Notes under the pieces: generated by a model
The model's database searches: none
Seen by the model: only the letters and a program-made list of their open reading frames with translations
Told to the model about the DNA's origin: nothing
Translations under genes and position numbers: made by a program
Origin: an uncultured Alistipes sp.
Lineage (GTDB): Bacteria > Bacteroidota > Bacteroidia > Bacteroidales > Rikenellaceae
Assembly: GCA_937895825.1 (NCBI GenBank)
Contig: CALBKP010000001.1
Coordinates: 1 to 13,990, forward strand
Reading direction: 5' to 3'
DNA length: 13,990 bases
Shown: piece by piece, positions 1 through 6,302 of the stretch
How the letters are laid out: each line of letters opens with the position of its first letter
Numbering within the stretch: the stretch's first letter is position 1

Positions 1-144
1 TGTATCGTTTATTCGTTTCGGGTTTTGTCAGAGCCTTCTTGCAGATAAACGGAAGTCAGCTCCACACTTTCTGTTTTTATTTACCCCACCATAGAGGAGC
101 GTATGGTTTTGAGCAAAGATAATTAACTAAAAATATAATAGCGT
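1..144. other. Leader region without a recognised gene
   Basis: This stretch precedes the first small gene. One plus frame is open from the window edge to a TAA at 120-122 (about 39 residues). It resembles nothing I recognise and may be the tail of a truncated gene or chance. No TAnnTTTG box with correct spacing is present. The nearest match, TATGGTTTTG around 102-111, has one base too many between TA and TTTG. The last 25 bases before the ATG at 145 are AT-rich, as is usual for Bacteroidales leaders. Confidence 0.4.
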
Positions 145-282
145 ATGACAAAACACAAGCAGAGAGACTACCTCACTCCCGAATTTGATGTGCTTGAAAT
201 TGAAGTAGAGCAAGGTTTTGGAGGTAGCGGAGGGCAACTTCCCGAATACGAGGAGGACGACGATGTAATTATTCTTGGATAA
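145..282 (+). CDS. Small acidic peptide with a YxxP ... EQGF core, first gene of a peptide-lipoprotein cassette
   Basis: This is a 45-residue ORF from ATG to TAA. It has a short basic start (MTKHKQRD), then YLTPEFDVLEIEVEQGFGGS, then a tail rich in acidic residues (EYEEDDD) ending in VIILG. It has no signal peptide or membrane segment. It aligns without gaps to the 53-residue ORF at 6127-6288 over the core Y-x-(A/T)-P-x-(I/F)-(E/D)-V-x-E-(V/I)-x-x-E-x-G-F-x-x-S. Both ORFs sit directly upstream of a lipoprotein with an Mfa-like N-terminus, here 27 bases away. From memory, similar short ORFs are common in Bacteroidales genomes and have no assigned function. Conservation of the core against divergence of the tail argues that it is translated. 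A role as exported peptide, precursor or regulator of the downstream lipoprotein would be inference. Confidence 0.72.
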   Translation: MTKHKQRDYLTPEFDVLEIEVEQGFGGSGGQLPEYEEDDDVIILG

Positions 283-309
283 TACTAACAATCAATAACA
301 ACAAACACT

Positions 310-1986
310 ATGAAGAAGATTCTATTTTTAGCCACCATGCTGGCAACCCTTTTCGCATCATGCCAAAAGGAGAGTTTCGTAGAGCCTACAATCGAGGCAA
401 GCGACGATTTTACAGCATCATTTGCTGATACTCGTACCGAGCTTGACGGTAATGCCGTTGTTTGGTGCGAGGATGACTTGCTAACAATCTTTACCAAGAC
501 TTCTCACAACCGTAAGTATCAGGTTAAGGAGTTGTCAGACGATGGTCGCACTGCCACTTTTGGTTATGTATCGTTTACGGGCAACAACGATATAAAGATT
601 ACCACGAACTACGCTTTGTATCCCTACGATGCTGATGCAACACTTACAGCAGGTGTTGTTACTACCAAATTGCAGGCTACGCAGACCTATAACGGAGCAA
701 ACGGCAGTTTGGGTTATGCTCTTATGGCTACTCAGTCAGCAACAAATAACTTCTCGTTCAGAAATGCTGGCTCATTGTTGCGCTTCAAAGTATCGAAGAT
801 TGTGCCTGATGAGTTTACTCTAAACTCAATCAAGATTACTTCCGCAAGTAACAATATTGCGGGTGAGGTGACTATCAACCTTAATAGTGCTGAGGCAAAG
901 GCTCTTGTGACATCAAATGGCGTTAAGGAGATTACCCTTACTGATATCAACTACGCAGTTACAACAGATGTTGAGGAGTTCTACGTTGCTATGCCATCTA
1001 TGAGTTTCGAGGATAAGGAGTTGACCGTTACGTTTGTCTTTGAGGAGGGTGAGAAGGTCTTTGAGTTGCCCGCCTTTGACCTTGAGCAGGGCAAGATTAA
1101 GAGCATCTCATACGAGATTAACGATGCCGAGGACTTTACGGGTGGCACTCCCGATAGTGGTGAGATTGTGCCTGTTGCCAAGCCTGCCGCAAACGAGATT
1201 TGGTATACAACAACGGATGGAGAGATTGCAGAATTGGCATGGACAGTTACAAATAAAATAAATCCTGCACCAACTCAGTCTTATAGGGATGATATCGGTT
1301 GTTATGTTGTGACATTTAGCGAAGAGTGCTATGATAGTTCGGGCCGGCCAAGTCCTTGTGGATTCTCATTATTCGATGATAATAGCAAAAATAAGATTAA
1401 GACATTGCAGTTCTCTAATGGTGACCGACTGTTTGATAATTTTGTTAATGATGTCGCAGCATGGGAAGAAAGCGAAATGACATCCTTAGAAGAGATAAAC
1501 ATCCCTGATAATGTAACATATATAAGGGAAGGTTTGTTTAGCGACTTATTTAACCTTATAAGAGTAACAATTGGTAGTAATGTAACCTCAATTGAGGACA
1601 GAGCATTTCAAGGTTGTCAGGGTATTACCAGTATCACTCTACCAGAAAACTTAGAGTCTATTGGATCTTTGGCGTTTTGGGATGCGGGCATAACTGAACT
1701 CATAATCCCTGATAAGGTACAAACATTATATACTGGTAATGTACCCAAATCTGTGGTTAGTTTAACAATTGGCAGTAGTGTGACAAATCTTAAAGAGGAT
1801 GTATGGACAACTCGTGATTTGTCTGTTGTTTATTGTAAACCAACAACACCCCCAGATAATCTCAAATTCCTGTTTTATGAGATTGATCGTGATATGACTG
1901 TGTATGTCCCTACAAACTCTGTCGATGAGTACAGGACTATTTTGGGCCAGTATGATAGAGTGACGGTAGAAGAGTCCGATTTCTAG
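310..1986 (+). CDS. Surface lipoprotein: Mfa/fimbrillin-like N-terminus with BspA-type leucine-rich repeats
   Basis: The product is 558 residues. A lipoprotein signal (MKKILFLATMLATLFASC) has its lipobox Cys at residue 18, so the protein should be anchored in the outer membrane. Residues about 30-270 look like a fimbrillin/Mfa-like domain: the TRTELDG start, the VVWCEDD segment, YALYPYDA, and a closing GKIKSISYE strand. Residues 296-392 begin with EIWYTTTDG, typical of Bacteroidales BspA proteins. About five LRR_5/BspA repeats of 21-23 residues follow, starting near 393, 416, 439, 461 and 482 (pattern: LxxIxIPxxVTxIxxxxFxxC). The C-terminus carries the usual YVP-x-(N)S-V-x-x-Y ending. BspA-type repeats in this order are linked to adhesion, so surface binding is likely but not shown. 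Base composition falls sharply after about 1195, near the domain junction. The start follows the small ORF by 27 bases. It is probably one transcript with that ORF, ending at the hairpin at 2007-2047. Confidence 0.88.
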   Translation: MKKILFLATMLATLFASCQKESFVEPTIEASDDFTASFADTRTELDGNAVVWCEDDLLTIFTKTSHNRKYQVKELSDDGRTATFGYVSFTGNNDIKITTNYALYPYDADATLTAGVVTTKLQATQTYNGANGSLGYALMATQSATNNFSFRNAGSLLRFKVSKIVPDEFTLNSIKITSASNNIAGEVTINLNSAEAKALVTSNGVKEITLTDINYAVTTDVEEFYVAMPSMSFEDKELTVTFVFEEGEKVFELPAFDLEQGKIKSISYEINDAEDFTGGTPDSGEIVPVAKPAANEIWYTTTDGEIAELAWTVTNKINPAPTQSYRDDIGCYVVTFSEECYDSSGRPSPCGFSLFDDNSKNKIKTLQFSNGDRLFDNFVNDVAAWEESEMTSLEEINIPDNVTYIREGLFSDLFNLIRVTIGSNVTSIEDRAFQGCQGITSITLPENLESIGSLAFWDAGITELIIPDKVQTLYTGNVPKSVVSLTIGSSVTNLKEDVWTTRDLSVVYCKPTTPPDNLKFLFYEIDRDMTVYVPTNSVDEYRTILGQYDRVTVEESDF

Positions 1987-2006
1987 AAGATAAAACAACG
2001 ACAAAG

Positions 2007-2056
2007 GTGGCGTATGCAGTGAACCGTGTAGTTCGCTCATACGCCACTATTGTTTA
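2007..2056. terminator. Strong hairpin between convergent genes, probable bidirectional terminator
   Basis: GTGGCGTATG (2007-2016) pairs with CATACGCCAC (2038-2047). Inside that, AGTGAAC (2018-2024) pairs with GTTCGCT (2031-2037) through one G-T pair, leaving a six-base loop and one bulged C. The following plus-strand bases (TATTGTTTATT) are T-rich rather than a pure T run. It lies 20 bases after the stop of the BspA-type lipoprotein. It also lies downstream of the minus-strand esterase, so it may end both transcripts. Confidence 0.7.
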
Positions 2057-2064
2057 TTCACAAT

Positions 2065-2081
2065 GCATCTTCGAAAGATGC
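2065..2081. other. Short perfect hairpin
   Basis: GCATCTT (2065-2071) and AAGATGC (2075-2081) form a perfect seven-base stem around CGA. It lies between the larger hairpin at 2007-2047 and an orphan promoter-like site at 2116-2123. Its role is unknown. It may be an extra termination or RNA-end structure for the flanking transcripts. Confidence 0.4.
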
Positions 2082-2094
2082 TTGATTTCAGTGC

Positions 2095-2123
2095 TTTACT
2101 TTCAAAAGTTTTATTTACCTTTG
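2095..2123 (+). promoter_or_regulatory. Promoter-like site with no gene downstream
   Basis: TACCTTTG at 2116-2123 matches the Bacteroidales -7 box TAnnTTTG exactly. The possible -33 element is only a poor TTTA near 2095-2098, about 17 bases upstream. Transcription would start near 2130 and run into the 3' end of the minus-strand esterase gene as antisense RNA. No ORF follows on this strand. It may be a chance match. Confidence 0.3.
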
Positions 2124-2205
2124 CACTTATAGTTTTTTGACTTAATTACGACCTCCATGTAGTCTTCTATGTAGGATTCCGCAATTTTCGCAAAAACCGA
2201 CAGCG

Positions 2206-3168
2206 TCAGCGTCTTCGAGAATAATTTGTACGCAGGTAGTCCATTGGCGTGAAGTGCGTCTTGCGCTTCTCGCCATCGAGCATGACTACATCGGTGCGTA
2301 TCTGAGCACGACGGCCATCAATCACGTAATCGCGGATAAACTGCTTGATAAGGTCGCACTTATCGATAAGAGGTGTGCCAGCCAGCCTATGATCCGCATA
2401 CTCTGCCGAGTAGAACCAATAGGGCGACTCAAGTTTATCGAGCTGCTTAGCGATATATTTCGAGCCGTAGAAGCCTACGCCCATAATTGAGGACTTGTGA
2501 TAAGGCACGTTGCTATCCGACGTGCCATGGAATAGAAGCATAGGTGCGGGCTCGCTCTGAAACTTAGGCTTGCCATCCTTCGAGAAGATAGCACCAGCGC
2601 ATGCCACAACAGCTGCGTAGCGAAAATCATCGGGCAGTACCTCCGCAACCTCCGCGCCATTGCACCTCAGCCACTCGGCCTGCAACGAGGCGATAGCGCC
2701 AGCACTCGAACCACTAAGCATAATAGTCTGAGGATCAACACCCCACTCCGCGGCATTCGCCAAGATATAGTTTGTTGCGGCGTAGATATCCTCGGCGGCG
2801 ACGCTCACGGCGCGGTTCATCACGTCGATAACATCACGCACCTTACCACCACCCTTGAAGCCCTTAAGACCCAAGCGGTAGTCGATAGATACGACGACGA
2901 TGCCTTCGCGTGCGAGGCTCTCGAAGTAGCCGAGATAGAAGGGCGTGTTACGCTCACCCTGCACAAAACCGCCACCAAAGGCAAATATCATACAGGGATG
3001 CAAGGCTGCATCGTCATCGCCCGCAACCGTGTACCTATCAAGGTATAGCTCCTGCCCCTCGTGCGTAGCGTAGCGGAACGTCTGACACTCAACGCTCTGA
3101 GCCGAAAGTGTAGCACTAAGCCCCAAAATAAACACCGCCAACAGAAATATACGCTTCATAATCAACAT
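2206..3168 (-). CDS. Secreted alpha/beta-hydrolase (esterase/lipase family)
   Basis: This is a 320-residue hydrolase likely to cleave an ester. The N-terminal signal peptide (MKRIFLLAVFILGLSATLSAQ) implies export to the periplasm or beyond. If translation starts at the second Met (position 3159), the signal has a standard basic start, so 3159 is at least as likely as 3168. The nucleophile elbow is GSSAG (residues 153-157, Ser155). The oxyanion strand is FGGGF (64-68), where the hormone-sensitive-lipase-like families usually have HGGGF. The probable acid is Asp218 in GTSDSNVPY and the probable His is His260 in YADHRLAG. All three triad members are therefore present in the right order. The substrate is not evident, and a carbohydrate or small acyl ester is a guess. 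It lies 34 bases after the metallophosphoesterase gene, probably as the second gene of that operon. The stop is TGA. Confidence 0.85.
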   Translation of the reverse strand: MLIMKRIFLLAVFILGLSATLSAQSVECQTFRYATHEGQELYLDRYTVAGDDDAALHPCMIFAFGGGFVQGERNTPFYLGYFESLAREGIVVVSIDYRLGLKGFKGGGKVRDVIDVMNRAVSVAAEDIYAATNYILANAAEWGVDPQTIMLSGSSAGAIASLQAEWLRCNGAEVAEVLPDDFRYAAVVACAGAIFSKDGKPKFQSEPAPMLLFHGTSDSNVPYHKSSIMGVGFYGSKYIAKQLDKLESPYWFYSAEYADHRLAGTPLIDKCDLIKQFIRDYVIDGRRAQIRTDVVMLDGEKRKTHFTPMDYLRTNYSRRR

Positions 3169-3202
3169 ATTACCAATTACTCACTACTAATTATTATTGC
3201 AG

Positions 3203-3691
3203 CTATTTCTCCCACTCGCCAATCTCCATATTACGTATCTCTCCAGCCTCAAGGTCGAAACGCACCGCCGTACGCACCTTATGTATGCCATAGATGCCCG
3301 CAGCTCCTGGATTTATGAATAACAGGTCGTAAATAGGGTCGTAGATAACCTTCAAGATGTGGGAGTGTCCCGCAATAAATATCTTAGGTCGCGCACCGTG
3401 AATGTGCTGCAGGGCCTTGGGATAATAGTGTCGCGGATAGCCACCAATATGTGTCATAAGCACCTTCGCACCCTCCACCTCAAAGAGGTTAAACTCGTGG
3501 TAGACACGACGCATAACACCACCGTCAATATTGCCATATACAGCCCTCAGAGGACGAAACTCAGCAATGCTATCGGCCAACTCCAACGAGCCGAAGTCGC
3601 CAGCATGCCAAATCTCGTTGCACGGAGCGAGAAACTCTCGCAACACATCATCAAACGTGCCATGCGTATCCGATATAACACCAATCTTCAT
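3203..3691 (-). CDS. Metallophosphoesterase of the YfcE/MJ0936 type
   Basis: The product is 162 residues, the normal size for a single-domain calcineurin-like phosphoesterase, and is predicted cytosolic. All metal-binding motifs are present in order: DTH (Asp8, His10), GDF (Asp32), GNID (Asn54, Asp56), TH (His81) and GHSH (His109, His111). Members of this family are two-metal phosphodiesterases. YfcE acts on artificial phosphodiesters in vitro, and its physiological substrate is unclear. The protein ends IGEWEK, so the family fold is complete with no extra domain. It is the first gene of a two-gene minus-strand unit with the secreted esterase, from which it is separated by 34 bases. A -7 box lies just upstream at 3714-3721. 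The two proteins act in different compartments, so the pairing gives no clear shared pathway. Confidence 0.92.
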   Translation of the reverse strand: MKIGVISDTHGTFDDVLREFLAPCNEIWHAGDFGSLELADSIAEFRPLRAVYGNIDGGVMRRVYHEFNLFEVEGAKVLMTHIGGYPRHYYPKALQHIHGARPKIFIAGHSHILKVIYDPIYDLLFINPGAAGIYGIHKVRTAVRFDLEAGEIRNMEIGEWEK

Positions 3692-3713
3692 AAGTAGAAT
3701 ATTAACTCCTACG

Positions 3714-3721
3714 CAAAGGTA
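3714..3721 (-). promoter_or_regulatory. -7 box of the phosphoesterase-esterase operon
   Basis: On the minus strand this reads TACCTTTG, an exact TAnnTTTG match, 22 bases before the ATG at 3691. The leader would be about 15 bases. No convincing TTG lies 19-21 bases further upstream, only TTTAA-type sequence, so the -33 half is weak. Confidence 0.55.
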
Positions 3722-3847
3722 CGAAAAAGTATTAAACTTACATCACGTGATAGCCTTGAGTGTTGCAGGATTTTGTCGTAGTTGGGATATCATTATGATA
3801 GAGAAGGTAGAAAAGCGTTGAATCGAGGCATATATTATTGATGAAAA

Positions 3848-3880
3848 TTGGGAATTTATACGATAATTTTTATACCTTTG
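3848..3880 (+). promoter_or_regulatory. Promoter of the acyltransferase-esterase operon
   Basis: TACCTTTG at 3873-3880 matches the Bacteroidales -7 box. A TTG at 3848-3850 lies 22 bases upstream, slightly longer than the usual 19-21. The start of transcription would fall near 3887, giving a leader of about 28 bases before the TTG start codon at 3915. No terminator is visible before 6127, so this promoter may also feed the second peptide-lipoprotein cassette. Confidence 0.55.
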
Positions 3881-3914
3881 TGAGTTGTTAAACGTGTAGT
3901 TGCACTGCTAACCA

Positions 3915-4913
3915 TTGAAGCGCATAGGATACATAGATGCACTGAGGGGATTGACGATGATACTCGTTATATTCAGCCACATTTACATTCCTAACCGAAC
4001 GATTGTAAATCAGCTGTTTATCAACTTCCGCATGCCTTTGTTCTTCTTCATCAGCGGTCTATTGTCGCTACGTTTGGCACAAGAGTGGAGCAGAGAGGAG
4101 TTTCGCCGACGTATTACCACCAAGGCACGTACGCTTCTCCTGCCGATACTGCTCTTTGGCACCGCTTATGCCCTCGTGCGAGGCTTTAGCATCGAGGAGT
4201 TCATCTTTCACGAGCGAAAGTTGGGCTATTGGTTTACGCTCGTGCTGTTCGAGATGCTCGGCATATATTACCTCATGCGCTACCTTGTGGCACGTAGTAC
4301 GAGGGCGGTGAGTATCACACGATTGGTGGGTTGGTTCTTTGTTATTGCCGTAGGCTTGTCGTTCATATGGTCTGAGCCGTGGCTGAGTGCCAAGCTACCC
4401 ACAGCCCTAAGCATCAGCAGCCTGCTGCGCTACCTGCCTTTCTTCGCCTTGGGACTCGTTGTTGGGTGTCATCGCGAGGAATTTGACAAGTTTGTTGACC
4501 GTCGAGGCACGTATCTCGGCTCGATAGTGCTCTTCGGTCTGCTATCGTGGGCACGCATGGCCTTCGACGGAGGTGTCGACGTGGTTATATGCCTGCTTGT
4601 CGGCTTCTCGGGTATCGTGATGCTCTACGGCACATTTCGCCGCCTACGAACGCTATTGGATAGCAACTCCATCGTAGGACGGAGCATGCAGTATGTCGGA
4701 CGACACACATTGGAGGTATACGTCATCCACTACTTCCTGCTTATAGGTTTCACCAAGGTATTCTACCCCTATGTTGCAGCCTCAGCCTTCCCGCTATCGC
4801 CCGTTGTGGTTGGACTTCCCATAGCGATAGCCATCGCCACAGTATCACTTGCCATTGGCCGGGTGCTGTGCCGAAATAGATTTATCGCCCACTACGCATT
4901 GGGCAAGAGATAG
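3915..4913 (+). CDS. Membrane acyltransferase (acyltransferase family 3)
   Basis: The product is 332 residues, mostly hydrophobic, with about ten membrane helices, a normal length for integral membrane O-acyltransferases of Pfam Acyl_transf_3. The family N-terminal signature is intact: YIDALRGLTM with Asp8 and Arg11, then His22 in FSHIYIP, the probable catalytic base. The PLFFFISG segment follows. Such proteins move acetyl or other acyl groups onto exported glycans, lipids or peptidoglycan. The acceptor here is unknown. The start is a TTG: the first ATG in the frame falls at residue 15, after the conserved signature, so TTG at 3915 is the only sensible choice. The gene ends 21 bases before the secreted CE1-type esterase, which suggests an operon whose products add and remove acyl groups on the same class of glycan. 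That link is inference. Confidence 0.87.
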   Translation: MKRIGYIDALRGLTMILVIFSHIYIPNRTIVNQLFINFRMPLFFFISGLLSLRLAQEWSREEFRRRITTKARTLLLPILLFGTAYALVRGFSIEEFIFHERKLGYWFTLVLFEMLGIYYLMRYLVARSTRAVSITRLVGWFFVIAVGLSFIWSEPWLSAKLPTALSISSLLRYLPFFALGLVVGCHREEFDKFVDRRGTYLGSIVLFGLLSWARMAFDGGVDVVICLLVGFSGIVMLYGTFRRLRTLLDSNSIVGRSMQYVGRHTLEVYVIHYFLLIGFTKVFYPYVAASAFPLSPVVVGLPIAIAIATVSLAIGRVLCRNRFIAHYALGKR

Positions 4914-4934
4914 ACGACGTAAAACTTTTATAGT

Positions 4935-6077
4935 ATGACACGCAGAATTATCGGCCTACTTATGGCCATCATCACCATCACCGCTGCCTCGGCCCAGCAG
5001 AACCTGTGGCAGAAGGATAACGCCGTATCGCCCGTTGTCAACAGCGACAATAGCGTCACGTTGCGTCTCTATGCCCCCGAGGCTGAGAGCGTGAAGGCTG
5101 AGGGCGACTTTGCCTCGGAGCCTATGGCCATGACCCGCCGCGAGGATGGCATCTGGGAGCTAACAACTACACCACTCGCTTCAGAGCTCTACACCTACCG
5201 TTTTACGGTTGATGGCATGCGCGATGTTCACGACCCCGCAAACTCGTATGTTATGCGCGATGTGGGCTCGCAGATGAACTACTTCATCATCCCTGGCGAG
5301 CGTGGCGACCTCTATGCCGCACAGGACGTGGCACATGGTAGCGTTGCACGCGTGTGGGCTAATGCAGGCGACGGCCGCGAGCGTCGCATGGTCATCTACA
5401 CACCTGCCGACTACGAGGATAGCCGCCGTAAGTACCCCGTGCTCTATCTGTTGCACGGCATGGGTGGCGACGAGGAGGCATGGATCGCTACGGGTCGCAT
5501 AGCCGAAATTATGGATAACCTTATCGCCAAGGGTCTTGCCGAGCCTATGATCGTCGTTATGACCAATGGCTGCATGCAGCACGTGGCAGCCCCAGGCTAC
5601 TCGCACGAGGGCATGTGGCGACCCTATATGAGTGGCTCGATGGATGGCACGTTCGAGACACTCTTCCCTGGCATCGTGGAGTGGGTCGATGACCACTATC
5701 GCACCATCGCCAAGAAGGGGTCGCGAGCTATCGCTGGCCTCTCGATGGGCGGCTTCCATACGCTCCATATCTCTAAGGAGTACCCCACGATGTTCGATTA
5801 TGTGGGTCTCTTCTCTGCTGCCGTTCTCCGTATGCGCGAGGGCGTGGCGCTCTACGACGATATGGAGGCGAAGCTCGCACGTCAGTTCGACGAGGGCGTA
5901 GCGCTCTACTGGATAGGTATCGGCAAGGAGGACTTCCTCTACGAAGATAACGTGCGTTTCCGCGCTATGCTCGACGAGGCGCAATACCCCTACATTTACC
6001 GCGAGAGCGAGGGTGGCCACACATGGCTCAACTGGCGCATCTACCTCACAGAGTTCGCACAGATGCTGTTTAAGTAG
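4935..6077 (+). CDS. Secreted CE1-type esterase with an N-terminal E-set domain
   Basis: The product is 380 residues. A signal peptide (MTRRIIGLLMAIITITAASAQ) directs export. Residues about 28-118 form an immunoglobulin-like E-set/CBM48-type domain (VTLRLYAPEAESV ... YTYRFTVDG). Residues about 135-380 are a PF00756 esterase (esterase D / feruloyl and acetyl-xylan esterase fold). The YLLHGMGG strand is at 171-178. The nucleophile elbow is GLSMGG with Ser270. The probable acid is Asp333 (GIGKED) and the probable His is His362 (EGGHTW). This domain pair is typical of Bacteroidales xylan-related acetyl or feruloyl esterases, so removal of acyl groups from plant or mucin glycans is the best guess. 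The gene follows the acyltransferase by 21 bases. It is GC-richer than its neighbours with strong codon bias, which also produces a long antisense open frame that I do not consider real. Confidence 0.88.
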   Translation: MTRRIIGLLMAIITITAASAQQNLWQKDNAVSPVVNSDNSVTLRLYAPEAESVKAEGDFASEPMAMTRREDGIWELTTTPLASELYTYRFTVDGMRDVHDPANSYVMRDVGSQMNYFIIPGERGDLYAAQDVAHGSVARVWANAGDGRERRMVIYTPADYEDSRRKYPVLYLLHGMGGDEEAWIATGRIAEIMDNLIAKGLAEPMIVVMTNGCMQHVAAPGYSHEGMWRPYMSGSMDGTFETLFPGIVEWVDDHYRTIAKKGSRAIAGLSMGGFHTLHISKEYPTMFDYVGLFSAAVLRMREGVALYDDMEAKLARQFDEGVALYWIGIGKEDFLYEDNVRFRAMLDEAQYPYIYRESEGGHTWLNWRIYLTEFAQMLFK

Positions 6078-6126
6078 AACATATATATAAATAGCTAATA
6101 ATAAAACATTAAAAAAATTTTACCAA

Positions 6127-6288
6127 ATGAAAATCAACTCAAGAAATGAGGTTAGGGGCTATGAGGCACCCTACATCGAGGTCTGTGAGGTTATCGCAGA
6201 GAGAGGTTTCGAGGCTTCGCTACCGTTTGGCGAGGAGGGTTATGCTGGTCAGGATGGAAACGTTTTTGACTATGATGATGAACTATAA
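6127..6288 (+). CDS. Small acidic peptide, second member of the YxxP ... ERGF family
   Basis: This is a 53-residue ORF (ATG to TAA) with the core YEAPYIEVCEVIAERGFEAS followed by an acidic, Gly- and Tyr-rich tail ending FDYDDEL. It matches the ORF at 145-282 without gaps over the 20-residue core, while the basic start and the tail differ in sequence and length. It has no signal peptide or membrane segment. The gap to the downstream lipoprotein ATG is 14 bases, so translational coupling is possible. The region upstream (6078-6126) is very AT-rich, has no TAnnTTTG box and no terminator, so transcription may continue from the esterase operon. The core also holds a Cys (residue 20) that the first peptide lacks. 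The function is unknown. Confidence 0.75.
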   Translation: MKINSRNEVRGYEAPYIEVCEVIAERGFEASLPFGEEGYAGQDGNVFDYDDEL

Positions 6289-6302
6289 AAACTAATGCAA
6301 CT

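Noticed and set aside
3..122. Open plus frame from the window edge that could be the end of a gene
   Set aside because: Its roughly 39 residues show no motif or bias I can recognise, and the other two frames are also partly open. It is left as unassigned leader sequence.
3359..3821. Plus-strand frames of 96-112 codons opposite the phosphoesterase gene and its leader
   Set aside because: The minus-strand gene contains every metal-binding motif of its family. The plus frames have no motifs and run through the minus promoter region.
5181..6020. A 279-codon open frame on the minus strand inside the CE1-type esterase gene
   Set aside because: The plus frame has a full signal peptide, domain order and catalytic triad. 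The antisense translation is rich in His, Ala, Val and Arg without any domain, as expected from the mirror of a GC-biased gene.
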